Shown here: positions 8,628-17,908 of the stretch, piece by piece
Layout of the letters: every line of letters starts with the position of its first letter
Numbering within the stretch: the stretch's first letter is position 1
Origin: Candidatus Zhuqueibacterota bacterium
GTDB lineage: Bacteria; Zhuqueibacterota; Zhuqueibacteria; Residuimicrobiales; Krinioviventaceae
DNA: 64,000 bases
Direction of reading: 5' to 3'
NCBI GenBank assembly: GCA_016934825.1
Contig: JAFGSB010000059.1
Span: 124,001-188,000, forward strand
Program-made: the position numbers and the translations under genes
Notes under the pieces: model-generated
The model's input: the letters and a program-made list of their open reading frames with translations, nothing else
Told to the model about the DNA's origin: nothing
Database searches by the model: none

Positions 8628-9233
8628 TTATTTATTTGTTATTTCTTTAATACCGACCAGTTGGTCATAAGCCAGTGCGATGGCCGTAATACACAATGGT
8701 ATTGTGATCAACACACCAATTCCACACACTAATATTCCCAGTAACGTGATAATATAAAGTGTAAAAACAAAAACCGTCAGATCGAATAAATGTTTCATGG
8801 CCAGTTTCCTGCTGGCTTCCATTGCCGCCCAAAAGTCCATATTTTGTTCGGCGATAAAAAGAGGGGTAAACATATATAAGGCGGAAACGATAATCCCCGG
8901 AATGATTAGCAGAATAAATCCGAGTGAGATAAAAAAACTGACAATAACGCTTGAAAGAAAAGCGGAAACAAAAAACTGGAATCCTTTGGCCAGGTCATTG
9001 ATTTCACATTTTGCCCCCTTGATCTTTTTATTTATGGCGATAAAGAAGCCGACAGTCAGGGGGCCGATAACCAAAATTTCTCCGATAACTGTGGTGGATA
9101 CAACGGCAATAATCAGCACATAAATGAGGGTCAATAGAACAAAATTACCCAAATCTGAAAAGACGATATCCCAGCTTTTACTAATCCAGCGGCTCATATT
9201 GATATTTTGTTGTTCGGTTGTTTGTTCTGACAT
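8628..9233 (-). CDS. Integral membrane protein of unknown function
   Basis: A 201-residue protein with about five to six hydrophobic segments separated by short loops. A cytoplasmic-type N-terminus (SEQTTEQQNINMSRW) leads into the first membrane span, and the pattern FWAAMEASRKLAMKHLFDL between spans is typical of glycerophosphodiester-phosphodiesterase membrane-domain or DUF975-like proteins; assignment to one of these is uncertain. AGGAG precedes the start. It sits 3 bp after the repeat-protein gene and ends at a strong terminator, so it is the last gene of a three-gene envelope operon. The role is unknown. Confidence 0.75.
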   Translation of the reverse strand: MSEQTTEQQNINMSRWISKSWDIVFSDLGNFVLLTLIYVLIIAVVSTTVIGEILVIGPLTVGFFIAINKKIKGAKCEINDLAKGFQFFVSAFLSSVIVSFFISLGFILLIIPGIIVSALYMFTPLFIAEQNMDFWAAMEASRKLAMKHLFDLTVFVFTLYIITLLGILVCGIGVLITIPLCITAIALAYDQLVGIKEITNK

Positions 9234-9236
9234 ATT

Positions 9237-10964
9237 TTACTCCTGATAAATTTTATTTAATAGTATCATTATACCCCAATATTGAAAATCGTCCGGCCTG
9301 TCGCTGTTCCAGCTATTATAGCTGTGACTGTCATCCGTTTCGTAATGGACGGTATATTCACCGGCATCTAATTCAATAGTTTTATTCAATAATCGGTTTT
9401 TCTGCGCTCCGCCCGCGTGTTCCGTATCCGCATATTCCATCAGCCAGATGATCTTTCCCTGTTTGTTTTCGATCCAGCCGTAATCGTACATTTGACTTTT
9501 GTCCCCTTCTCCTAATGCGTAAATTCTTATTTCGGCCGGTTTTTCGATTTTAAAGGATTTCCTCCTGTGTTCACTGTTTTCAACTTTAATCAGGGAGGCG
9601 AGGATGGTTTGATCCTCCTTTTCGTTATAGGGACGAATATTTTCCAGATCAAAATCTTTATCCGCGGGCCAGATTGTTATCCCCCAGTTTTCGGGGACCG
9701 GAGGGGGATTGCTGTTCCAGTCATCGAAGGCGTGTGAATCATCCGTTATATAAAACACTTTATAAGCGGCCGGTTGTAATTCAATGATTTCATCGGCCAT
9801 TTTGTTTTTTTCACTGCCGCCGGCATGTTTCGTGTTGTTCAGATCCATTGTCCAGATTTTTTCTCTGGTCCTTGCATCGATAATCCAGCCATAATCTACA
9901 AATCTGTCCGTTAATTTCGAATATTCCCCCAGGGCATTTATTTCGATCTTTGATGCTTTCAACAATTCAAAACCTTCGCAAATGTAAACGTCATTTCCGG
10001 TACGGGTAATTTTGATTATGGGCTCTTTTTTTTCCTCAATATATTCCTTTATTATTGTTTCCTGAAAATCATCGTACACCGCAAAAATCGTAATACCCCA
10101 GTTTTGGGGATCATACGGGGGCATCTGATTGAAACGCTCCGCAGAATGCGAATCATCCGTAATATAGTGAACCAAATAATTACCGGGCGGTAAAGTGATT
10201 TCCGTATCAATTAACCTGTTTTTGATCGCGCCGCCGGCCGGGTAACTGAGCCGGGGAATCGCCTCCCAGACCCTTTCCCTCGTATCGGCGTCGGTGATCC
10301 AGCCATAGTCATACATTTGTTTGTTTTTGGTAATACCTTCACCGATCATATAAATGCGAACGGTCAAGTCTTTATTAATGGAAAAACCTGTGGTTTGGTT
10401 TTCATTATGTCCCAAATTAGTCATTTTGACAACAACATTTTTTTCTTCGACAGGTGAATCCTGAAAAAAAAGAAAATCGTCTTCGGGGTAAGGACCAAGC
10501 TCAATTCCCCAATCGCGTGTTTCCCTGTCATAATAATCCATGCCGTGAAACAGATCATTCACAAATCCGCTTATCCCCCGGGATTCAGCCTTTGCGGAAA
10601 GATCAATCCCATAATATACTTCATATTGACCTGCCGGAAGTATGATGTCGCCATTAAATTGACGGGTCCCTTTACTGCTGATTTTTTTCGTATTGTCAAA
10701 AGTCATTTCCCAAACAGGCGAACGTGTGGCGGCATTGATGATCCATGCCTTGGCACGCCAGTTATCGCCTGTTGCCATGCCTTTGGCATTGATTTTTATT
10801 TTTATTTCTTTATCAATCGAAAAAGCCTGCATTTTCCAGGTATCTTTCCCCATATTGTCAATTTTAATCATTTTGTCGGGCCGGTAATTTTCCGTTTCCG
10901 CCGAGGCATAAAAACAAATCAAAAAAATTAACAGAGCAGGAAAGATAAATTTTGCCGAACGCAT
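9237..10964 (-). CDS. Secreted protein with four tandem about 120-residue repeats
   Basis: No function recognised. A signal peptide (about 1-23, ending in ASA) is followed by four repeats at roughly 32-155, 178-292, 316-431 and 458-565. Each has a strand pattern that includes YDYGWI.DA.TRE..W, H-AGG-..KN, L-.AG.Y.V.Y.TDDSHS, and WGI.I; repeats 2-4 carry the strict DDSH motif, repeat 1 has lost it. This looks like a beta-sandwich repeat on the cell surface or in the periplasm. I chose the ATG at 10964 (AGGA 7 nt upstream) over 10982 because it gives a clean signal peptide. It lies between the toast-rack-like gene and a membrane protein gene with almost no spacing. Confidence 0.8.
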   Translation of the reverse strand: MRSAKFIFPALLIFLICFYASAETENYRPDKMIKIDNMGKDTWKMQAFSIDKEIKIKINAKGMATGDNWRAKAWIINAATRSPVWEMTFDNTKKISSKGTRQFNGDIILPAGQYEVYYGIDLSAKAESRGISGFVNDLFHGMDYYDRETRDWGIELGPYPEDDFLFFQDSPVEEKNVVVKMTNLGHNENQTTGFSINKDLTVRIYMIGEGITKNKQMYDYGWITDADTRERVWEAIPRLSYPAGGAIKNRLIDTEITLPPGNYLVHYITDDSHSAERFNQMPPYDPQNWGITIFAVYDDFQETIIKEYIEEKKEPIIKITRTGNDVYICEGFELLKASKIEINALGEYSKLTDRFVDYGWIIDARTREKIWTMDLNNTKHAGGSEKNKMADEIIELQPAAYKVFYITDDSHAFDDWNSNPPPVPENWGITIWPADKDFDLENIRPYNEKEDQTILASLIKVENSEHRRKSFKIEKPAEIRIYALGEGDKSQMYDYGWIENKQGKIIWLMEYADTEHAGGAQKNRLLNKTIELDAGEYTVHYETDDSHSYNSWNSDRPDDFQYWGIMILLNKIYQE

Positions 10965-10982
10965 AAAATGTCCTAAAATCAT

Positions 10983-11840
10983 TTATTTTACTTCAATAGA
11001 TAATTCGCCTATACCTGTTGAAATCATCAGATAAAGAGATTTGTTACTTTCATTATAATTATCGGAGTAATAATATCGGCCGCGTTTTTCAAACCAGTTC
11101 GGATACCTGACTTGTGATAAAAATAAAAATTTTGAAACACGTAATTTGGTACCGATATTTTCAGGAATGATAACACGCGTTTCACCGATATCCAGATCAA
11201 TTTTGGCCATCGCTTTTTCAGGACTTTTACCGCTGAAATCAAGGGTCAATTCGCCGATACCGCTATTGATATCCGCTTCACTGAATCTCGCATTTCCCAG
11301 ATTGAGCACTTTTAAATCACCAACCTTAAAATTGATATCCAGTCTGTTCATTTCCATTTTATTTGGCAGGTCGAAATTGATCGTTGCTTCTCCCGCCCAG
11401 TTATCAAAATCCAGGTTTTCCAAATACAGGCCGCCAAGTTCAAGATTGAATTCCCCGGCTTTCAGGTCGGCCTCTATGTCAAGAACCGGTTCAGAGGGTA
11501 ATTCAATTATTACTTTGGGAGTGGTTGAATCACCGGTGTTATCTTTCCATGATTTCCAATTTTCAAAATCGACGATTACATCCAGTTCATTGTGTTTTTC
11601 ATTAAACCGTATATCCGCATCAACACGTTCGGTGAGATACTTTATATATACATGGCATTCGCCGGGATTATTATTTCTTTTTATCGTGACCTGACCCACA
11701 TCAATATGAGCATTGATTACAAGTTTACCATCAGTAATAACAAATGTTTCATCCAGTACCATTTCATCATAACGCGCGTACAAACTACCACTTAAAATTA
11801 ACATAATTGTTAACAAACCCAAACAGATATTTTTTTTCAT
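10983..11840 (-). CDS. Exported toast-rack/LiaF-like protein
   Basis: A 285-residue exported protein whose body is a series of short beta strands with repeating GELTLDF, VGDLKVLNLGN and IGETRVIIPEN patterns, as known for LiaF C-terminal, DUF2154 toast-rack and DUF4097-like right-handed beta folds. In this fold each turn repeats a short Gly-rich motif; no enzyme residues are expected. The ATG at 11840 is preceded by GGGAGG, which rules out the TTG at 11852. A signal peptide (about 1-22, ending LYA) points to a periplasmic or surface site. First gene of the three-gene operon running to 8628. Confidence 0.7.
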   Translation of the reverse strand: MKKNICLGLLTIMLILSGSLYARYDEMVLDETFVITDGKLVINAHIDVGQVTIKRNNNPGECHVYIKYLTERVDADIRFNEKHNELDVIVDFENWKSWKDNTGDSTTPKVIIELPSEPVLDIEADLKAGEFNLELGGLYLENLDFDNWAGEATINFDLPNKMEMNRLDINFKVGDLKVLNLGNARFSEADINSGIGELTLDFSGKSPEKAMAKIDLDIGETRVIIPENIGTKLRVSKFLFLSQVRYPNWFEKRGRYYYSDNYNESNKSLYLMISTGIGELSIEVK

Positions 11841-11865
11841 ACAGCCTCCCAAATATTAAAAAGAT

Positions 11866-11897
11866 CAGGAAAGAGCGGATTTATCCGCTCTTTCCTG
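11866..11897 (-). terminator. Strong hairpin terminator after the Omp85-fusion gene
   Basis: A perfect 14-bp stem (CAGGAAAGAGCGGA) with a TTTA loop; on the minus strand it is followed by ATCTTTTTAAT. It separates the 11930 gene from the three-gene operon downstream. Confidence 0.8.
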
Positions 11898-11929
11898 AAG
11901 ATAATCAAACCGGTTGTACAATTATAGTA

Positions 11930-13666
11930 TTAAAACGTTCTTTGTATACGAAAAGTTACAATTAAATCCTGACCACTCAAATCCGTACGTTTTGCAAAGT
12001 TTATCCGAAAATCATCGTTATGACTGGCAATAGCAAAACCGATATTTGTTTTCAAGGAATTCCATGTCAAATTTTCAAAAGAGTCTTTTGGATCGGTCCG
12101 GGTCATTTCCTCGTCCTGATTATCGTCTTTTTTCCATTCATTTACCCTGTCGGGGGTTTCTTTATCGGCGAACCAGGCATAACCGGAATCAACAAAAAGT
12201 ATGATATCAAAGTCATCTAAAATAAACCAGTCATTGCTGCTTGTTTTTAAACGGTATTCTATATTGCCCAATACCATTCTGTCTCCGGTAAATTCTTTGA
12301 ATCTATAACCACGTAAAGTGGATATTCCACCTAAATCGAACCAGTACATTGGCGGCATGTCTCCTTTGGCGGTACCGCCGCGAAGCCGGAAATTCAGATT
12401 TTCGTCCCAGCCAAGCGGTTGGTATCTTCTGATATCTATAATATATCGTTCAAAATCCATATCACTTTCCTCGTCAAAACCGACCCGTTCGCCAAAGGCC
12501 TCAACATACCATCCTCTGCCGGGATTTGATATCCGGTCCCGTGTATCGAATGTAATTGTCCCGCCAACACTTCTTAATTCAAGAATTGGGGTCTGGTTAT
12601 TGAGCGGAGAAAAGTCGGTGGATTCCGTCAGGCCCAGGGGCAGCGCATACGGATTGCTTCTGAATTTTTTGTTGTCGCCGCCGAAAATGGACCAGTCGGT
12701 CTTTTTTTCAAGATTGGTAAATTGGTCGTTCCTGTATTCGGCTTTAATTTTCAATGAATGAGTCAGATAATCGCAAACATAAGCGGTAAATCCTTCCCGG
12801 TTATAATAATCCTTAAAATCCTGTTTAAAGAAAAAGGCGGCCAGAGAATTTTCCGTATCATCAATTATCCAGTTATCTTCGCTATCCGTCATGTCATGAT
12901 ATTCCCCTCCAATTGTAAAGCGACGGTCTTCAAGGAGCCATTTTTCCAATCCGAGACTGAATTGTGTCTTTTTGCTTGAGAAAGAGTATCCGCCTTTTCC
13001 CAAAATGGCGAAATTATGATTGTGTCTTTCCCACCATCCGGCCGACGGAAACTGCAGTCCCAAAGTAATTCCGTCAACCCGGTTATAGTTGACATACATC
13101 GGTTCCTGATCGGTTCTGTTTCGGTAATAATCCCGTCTGATCTGTTCTTCTTTTTCTTCTTTGATGATATTCTCTTCCGCCCGGATTCTTTTTTCCTCTG
13201 AATCCTGGTGATATTCCTTATATCTTTTTCTATAAGTATTACCGACTTCTATAATATCGCCTTTGACTTCGGCCCCGTCTTTGGTCCATACCACACCGTC
13301 CACACTTATCACATTTCCATTTACGATACTTGTGGGTTCCAGTTCGATATCGCCAAATAATGCCAGGGCGGTCCCCTCGATTTCACCCCTTATTTCGAGA
13401 GTCCCCTTGACGACGATAATATCACCATGTATGTATTCATCCTTTTCAATTACCGTATCGCCGTTAAATCGGAGTCTTTTATTTTCGCTATTCAGATATT
13501 TTTCTTCCATCGCCCCGGCGATTTCGCGTTCTTTTCCCGTCAGATCGTTATAATTATTACTTTCTCCCGCATAACTTTGTCCCCAGAAAATCAGACAAAA
13601 AATTATCAGTAATGCCGCTATAATCCACATCCAGATTAAAGCTTGTTTGGCATTCGATATTCCCAT
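11930..13666 (-). CDS. Bactofilin-like domain fused to an Omp85-type outer membrane barrel
   Basis: A 578-residue protein with an N-terminal hydrophobic export segment (about 10-35, ending QSYAGE), a short polymer-forming, bactofilin-like beta-helix (about 65-145, with YIHGDIIVVKGTLEIRGEIEG and GNVISVDGVV), a charged coiled-coil-like linker rich in Lys/Glu/Arg (about 160-190), and a C-terminal barrel. The barrel contains TFDTRDRISNPGRGWYVEAF, GGISTLRGYRFKEF and a final aromatic strand (IVTFRIQRTF), which are signature strands of the surface antigen D15/Omp85 family. ATG 13666 has GAGGTG 5 nt upstream. No POTRA domains are seen, which is odd for BamA/TamA. It may organise or insert surface material, which is inference. 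Confidence 0.8.
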   Translation of the reverse strand: MGISNAKQALIWMWIIAALLIIFCLIFWGQSYAGESNNYNDLTGKEREIAGAMEEKYLNSENKRLRFNGDTVIEKDEYIHGDIIVVKGTLEIRGEIEGTALALFGDIELEPTSIVNGNVISVDGVVWTKDGAEVKGDIIEVGNTYRKRYKEYHQDSEEKRIRAEENIIKEEKEEQIRRDYYRNRTDQEPMYVNYNRVDGITLGLQFPSAGWWERHNHNFAILGKGGYSFSSKKTQFSLGLEKWLLEDRRFTIGGEYHDMTDSEDNWIIDDTENSLAAFFFKQDFKDYYNREGFTAYVCDYLTHSLKIKAEYRNDQFTNLEKKTDWSIFGGDNKKFRSNPYALPLGLTESTDFSPLNNQTPILELRSVGGTITFDTRDRISNPGRGWYVEAFGERVGFDEESDMDFERYIIDIRRYQPLGWDENLNFRLRGGTAKGDMPPMYWFDLGGISTLRGYRFKEFTGDRMVLGNIEYRLKTSSNDWFILDDFDIILFVDSGYAWFADKETPDRVNEWKKDDNQDEEMTRTDPKDSFENLTWNSLKTNIGFAIASHNDDFRINFAKRTDLSGQDLIVTFRIQRTF

Positions 13667-13885
13667 TTTACACCTCATGTATTTTAAATCTTTCATAATT
13701 GACTTTACATTATCACTTTAGGCAAGTCCTGTGCCGGAATTTGTGTTAAAAGCCGCACAAACAGAAAAACACATAAACAATTATTATTATTTATTTTAAG
13801 CAGAGGGAAAGAATTGATAATATTTTATAAAATTTAATGTGTGTAGGGAAAATACACATGTGATAAAACAACAGGTGTAGGTTTT

Positions 13886-14857
13886 TTACACACCGCTGTT
13901 TCGAAGCGTTTCCAATAATTCCTGCATGTCCCCGGGGATATCCGAATCAAATCGCATCATTTTATGCAAAGCGGGATGGACAAACCCGATACTTTTCGCA
14001 TGCAGCATTTGCCGGTTAAATTTTTTCAAAAGCCGGGTCACAAATTTTGTTCTTTCGGTATTCATTCCGGCCAGTTGTTTTCCCCGTCCTCCATAAGTTG
14101 AATCCGAAAAAACCGGGTGCCCGAGAGAAGCCATGTGTACGCGAATCTGGTGGGTGCGGCCCGTTTCCAGGTTGAGTTTGACATAACTGGCAAGGGGAAG
14201 TTCCTCCAGAACTTTATAATGTGTAACGGCCTGTTTTCCCTCCGGGTTGATCGTCATTTTGATCCGGTCTTTCGGATGTCGGGCCAGAGCGGCTTCAATA
14301 CGGCCCTCTTTTTCTTTCAGATGCTTCCAGACAACAGCCCGGTACTCCCGTTCAATTTTACGGGCCGATAATTGTTTTGCCAGTTCAACATGAGTGACGT
14401 CATCCTTTGCGATCACAAGCAATCCTGACGTATCTTTATCCAGACGGTGGACAAGGCCGGGTCTGGTCTGACCGCCGACATCTGAAAGCCTGTTGCAATG
14501 CGCCAACAGGGCGTTGACCAGTGTGCCCGTTTTATTCCCGTACGCCGGATGCACAACCATGCCGGGTTGTTTGTTTACAACCAGCAAATAGTCGTCTTCA
14601 TAGATGATATCAAGCGGAATATCTTCAGGTTCAAGAGTTGATTTGGGAGTGTCGGGGAATTTTATTTTAATTATTTCACCCGGCCGGATGATATGCCCGG
14701 CTTTGGTTGGAAGCTCATTTACGGTCACATCGTTGTCGTCGATCAGTTTTTTAATTTTGGCGCGGGTGACGGACGGCAAATGACCGCATAAATATACGTC
14801 CAGACGTTCTTTCCCGTGGTGTCCCGGAACGATTAATTCGATATTATTTTCCTGCAT
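13886..14857 (-). CDS. rluD: RluD-like 23S rRNA pseudouridine synthase
   Basis: Expected to isomerise uridines in helix 69 of 23S rRNA. The 323-residue protein has an N-terminal S4 RNA-binding domain (about 15-75) and the RluA-family catalytic core with HRLDKDTSGLL, in which Asp140 is the catalytic aspartate. GRTHQIRVHMA and the LHA motif near the C-terminus complete the family pattern. Paralogues of RluD share all these motifs, so the exact target uridine is inferred. It starts 4 nt after the stop of the upstream glycosidase-like gene, so the two are likely co-transcribed. Confidence 0.9.
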   Translation of the reverse strand: MQENNIELIVPGHHGKERLDVYLCGHLPSVTRAKIKKLIDDNDVTVNELPTKAGHIIRPGEIIKIKFPDTPKSTLEPEDIPLDIIYEDDYLLVVNKQPGMVVHPAYGNKTGTLVNALLAHCNRLSDVGGQTRPGLVHRLDKDTSGLLVIAKDDVTHVELAKQLSARKIEREYRAVVWKHLKEKEGRIEAALARHPKDRIKMTINPEGKQAVTHYKVLEELPLASYVKLNLETGRTHQIRVHMASLGHPVFSDSTYGGRGKQLAGMNTERTKFVTRLLKKFNRQMLHAKSIGFVHPALHKMMRFDSDIPGDMQELLETLRNSGV

Positions 14858-14861
14858 GCTT

Positions 14862-16262
14862 TTATTTCTTTATTAACGCCAGCCATATCTGTTTTTTGTC
14901 CGGCGTGACGAGAGTGATGTCGTTTGTATTATTTATAATTTTTTCAGACAAGAATTCAGCCGTTTCAGGATTGAACCAGGCGAGTTTGAGATCCTTTTTT
15001 TCATTTTCAATCCTTAACCTGATATTCCCTCCCTGAGGAAAATATAAAGCGTATATCTCGCCGGGTTTGGCAAGACAGTAAGCCTCGTTATTTTCGTTTT
15101 CAGATAACAATTCGGGTTGGGGATTACAGTCGAATATATTAAATGATCGAGTGAACATTCGGGCGGCTTTAATCATTTTTTGGGAGAGTTCATTCAATCC
15201 TGTTCCACCGGTCGGCCTGTGAAAGCGTGTGCTCGCGCATCCGGCAAAGATATTCTGCCACCAGCGGTCAACGCCCGTAGCCGGATCATTGGGCTTGTTA
15301 CCGCTTCTGCGATGATACACCTTGATATTCGTTAAAGGGCGAATTCCGCCATGACTCTTCATTAAATCCCGTACCCAGAGGGCGTTATCATAATGTGTTT
15401 GCCCCTCCTGCCAGTTGTTTTGTGAAATATCAAAAAAGGAGAATAATTCGGGGACATCGTAGGTTCTGGCATGCTCTTCATTATGAAGGTCATGCGCGTC
15501 CCACATTTCCGTCAACATTACTTTTTTATTGGCTATTTCTGCTTTATTTCGGATATATTTCGCCCAATACCACGCCCATTCCGCGGGAGCTCTTGTTTCG
15601 TTATCCATGCAGTACAGGACGTTCCCGTATTTGAAGCTTATTTCAGTTAATTTATCTACGAATTTTTGCTGATATTTTAACAGCTCGGTGTCGTTATTTT
15701 TTTCCGGTATGGAATATACAAAAGGTTGGGGTTTCCGGGCCGGGTGATGCGGCCATTCGGCTTCGAGCCGCGTATTTTCCGTGGTATAATTTACATTATT
15801 CGCCGGATTGAAAGGATTGACTAACCAGAATTCACGATAAAAATCAAACGTTGCCCATATCTCGATCTGAACGATAATTTCCCGTTGTTCGGCTTCTTTC
15901 AGGCAATTTTCAAACCTGTCCCAGTATTCATTATTGAAAACATTCAGATCATATTTACCGTTTGCGAGTTGGGCAAAAGGCCAAACGTTTCCGCTGTCCC
16001 TGCTCGACATAGTGCAGCGGATATAATTTCCGCCGATGGTTTCCATGATTTTAAAATTTTGCCGCATGAGATCAGGGTTATTGAACAGATTGTCTTCATC
16101 TGATCCGCCAAGTAATAATACCGGTTTATCGTTATACTTAAAGTAATACGGATTTTTTTCATATATTTGTACGGGATTTACTGTGATCTTTTTTTCATTA
16201 ATGGTACATTGTAGAGCACATATTAAAATTGGCATCAATAACAGTTTTTTTATAAATTGCAT
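14862..16262 (-). CDS. Secreted glycosidase-like TIM-barrel protein (DUF4038/cellulase-like)
   Basis: A 466-residue exported protein. It has a hydrophobic N-terminus with Cys near residue 19 (CALQC, an imperfect lipobox), then NPYYFKYNDKPVLLLGGSDED, a stretch typical of DUF4038-type or GH5-like folds. Conserved acidic candidates are in YCMDNETRAPAEWAW and LTEMWDAHD, which fit the acid/base and nucleophile strands of a clan A glycosidase; this is inference. The C-terminal about 80 residues form a small beta domain (collagen-binding-like) with LAWFNPETAEFL. ATG 16262 has ACAGGA 4 nt before it; longer upstream extension has no signal peptide. Substrate unknown. Confidence 0.75.
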   Translation of the reverse strand: MQFIKKLLLMPILICALQCTINEKKITVNPVQIYEKNPYYFKYNDKPVLLLGGSDEDNLFNNPDLMRQNFKIMETIGGNYIRCTMSSRDSGNVWPFAQLANGKYDLNVFNNEYWDRFENCLKEAEQREIIVQIEIWATFDFYREFWLVNPFNPANNVNYTTENTRLEAEWPHHPARKPQPFVYSIPEKNNDTELLKYQQKFVDKLTEISFKYGNVLYCMDNETRAPAEWAWYWAKYIRNKAEIANKKVMLTEMWDAHDLHNEEHARTYDVPELFSFFDISQNNWQEGQTHYDNALWVRDLMKSHGGIRPLTNIKVYHRRSGNKPNDPATGVDRWWQNIFAGCASTRFHRPTGGTGLNELSQKMIKAARMFTRSFNIFDCNPQPELLSENENNEAYCLAKPGEIYALYFPQGGNIRLRIENEKKDLKLAWFNPETAEFLSEKIINNTNDITLVTPDKKQIWLALIKK

Positions 16263-16436
16263 TTTCCTGTATCCTTTTTTGTTTTTCAAATATTTACGGA
16301 TCTGCCGGATAAAGGGTTGAGACCCGGTGATTAACTGCATCTTTCTCAATCGTTTGATTAAAAAATTGTCGGACAAACAGCACACTAAAAGATAATAAAT
16401 CCTTTGATATGTTCAAGCCAAATCTTTTATTTTTAC

Positions 16437-16465
16437 TTGACTTTGCTTTGTTAATATCATATTAT
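16437..16465 (+). promoter_or_regulatory. Predicted promoter of the 16.5 kb gene
   Basis: TTGACT (16437-16442), exactly 17 nt, then TATTAT (16460-16465), 35 nt before the ATG at 16501. It lies in the divergent region shared with the glycosidase-like gene on the other strand. Confidence 0.45.
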
Positions 16466-16500
16466 TAATTTAAAATAATTTGGAAGGTCGGGATGCTGCC

Positions 16501-17751
16501 ATGAAATTCTGTTTTCGTGTTTTTATGGTTGTACTTTTTTCCCTCGCAACATTTCTGAACATTCATAGTACAGCCCAAAGGAAGGATAAAGAAGATTTTC
16601 CAATTTTAGCCTGGTACGGTCCGGGTGTGAACAAAACAGAATTATCCGCTTTTCAATATATGAAAGAGGCGGGATTCACAATATGTTATACTCCATTCGG
16701 GGACAAACTTTCGAATCTCAGGCTGCTTCATATCGCCGATTCCCTTGAATTCGATGTCCTGTTGAGCGATGAAAGACTTGATTCTTTAATAACAGCCCGG
16801 GACTCCATCGCCGTTACCATCGATCAGATCGTTGCCGATTATCAGGCTTTTTCATCACTGTGGGGTTATATGTTATATGACAAACCCGGTTTTACCCATT
16901 TTGAAAGATTGGGTTTGATCAATAAATATATCCGGGAAAGGGATCCCGTGCACCCGGTTTTTATCAACCTGCCGTCGATTTATTCGGAGCCGGGACAATT
17001 GGAACAATCAAATTATTTTAATTATGTCTGGGAATTCATTGATAAAACAAATCCCGGCTTTCTCGCTTTTGAGCATTTCCCGGTCACCCACGAAGGATTG
17101 AGCGCCGTTTATTATAAGAATCTGGAAATTATACGCAAGGCATCATTAGATAAAGGCATCCCTTTTTGGGCCCGGATTCTGTCCGTTCCCCATCTTTTGT
17201 ATCCGGAACCGGAACATTCCCACCTGAGGTTTCAAATATACAGCGCACTGGCTTATGGAGCAAAGGGTCTGTCCTATTTTACTTTTGTCACCCCGGATAG
17301 TCAGTTGTGGGATTACGGGTATGCACTACTTGACCGGGAAGGTGTTCCCACAACGACCTATGAATACGCCGCGACAATTAATAAGGAGATACATCAATTG
17401 GCGCCGGCTTTGGTTAAATTGAAATCGACAGGAGTATATCATAGTGAGCCGGCCCCGGCCGGATGTTCTCTACCGACCCCGGATCTTCCGATTATTCGGG
17501 TGGAGAGTGAATCAATTTTAATGGGTTTTTTCGAATACAAAAAAGAAAAATATGTTTTACTGGTTAACAAAAATTATTTGTACGGCGCCAGACCGCGATT
17601 ATATTTTTCAAATAAAGTCAAAAAAATACAGGAAATATCAAAGAATGACTTTAAGCCTCTTGTCGTAAATTTCAAATCGACGGACCCTGAAAAAAGCTGT
17701 AATATTTTGTTTAAAGCCGGGGACGGCAGGCTATTTCGTATTTATGATTAA
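16501..17751 (+). CDS. Secreted TIM-barrel glycosidase-like protein, possibly inactive
   Basis: A 416-residue exported protein (signal peptide about 1-25) not assigned to a family with confidence. It shows a TIM-barrel pattern: ILAWYGPGV, FQYMKEAGFT, LWGYMLYDKPG, PVFINLPSI, GFLAFEHFP, IPFWARILSV, YGAKGLSYFTFV. Known relatives (GH42-like or beta-galactosidase-like barrels) usually carry Asp-Glu-Pro where this protein has Asp-Lys-Pro, so the expected acid/base glutamate is missing. It may therefore bind rather than hydrolyse glycans, which is inference. The ATG at 16501 is chosen because the TTG at 16480 has no signal. Upstream of the AGE/kinase operon by 157 bp. Confidence 0.65.
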   Translation: MKFCFRVFMVVLFSLATFLNIHSTAQRKDKEDFPILAWYGPGVNKTELSAFQYMKEAGFTICYTPFGDKLSNLRLLHIADSLEFDVLLSDERLDSLITARDSIAVTIDQIVADYQAFSSLWGYMLYDKPGFTHFERLGLINKYIRERDPVHPVFINLPSIYSEPGQLEQSNYFNYVWEFIDKTNPGFLAFEHFPVTHEGLSAVYYKNLEIIRKASLDKGIPFWARILSVPHLLYPEPEHSHLRFQIYSALAYGAKGLSYFTFVTPDSQLWDYGYALLDREGVPTTTYEYAATINKEIHQLAPALVKLKSTGVYHSEPAPAGCSLPTPDLPIIRVESESILMGFFEYKKEKYVLLVNKNYLYGARPRLYFSNKVKKIQEISKNDFKPLVVNFKSTDPEKSCNILFKAGDGRLFRIYD

Positions 17752-17908
17752 CATATTTTTATATAAGAAATAATGAAACGACAAAAGATTGTAAAAATTT
17801 TACCACTGAAATGAAAAAGTTTATTGTTATCCGGTATTAGGAGTATGATTATAGTGAAATGGCGGAAAAGTAAGATCGTCAGGATTAAACATAAAGGAGA
17901 TTAGGGTG

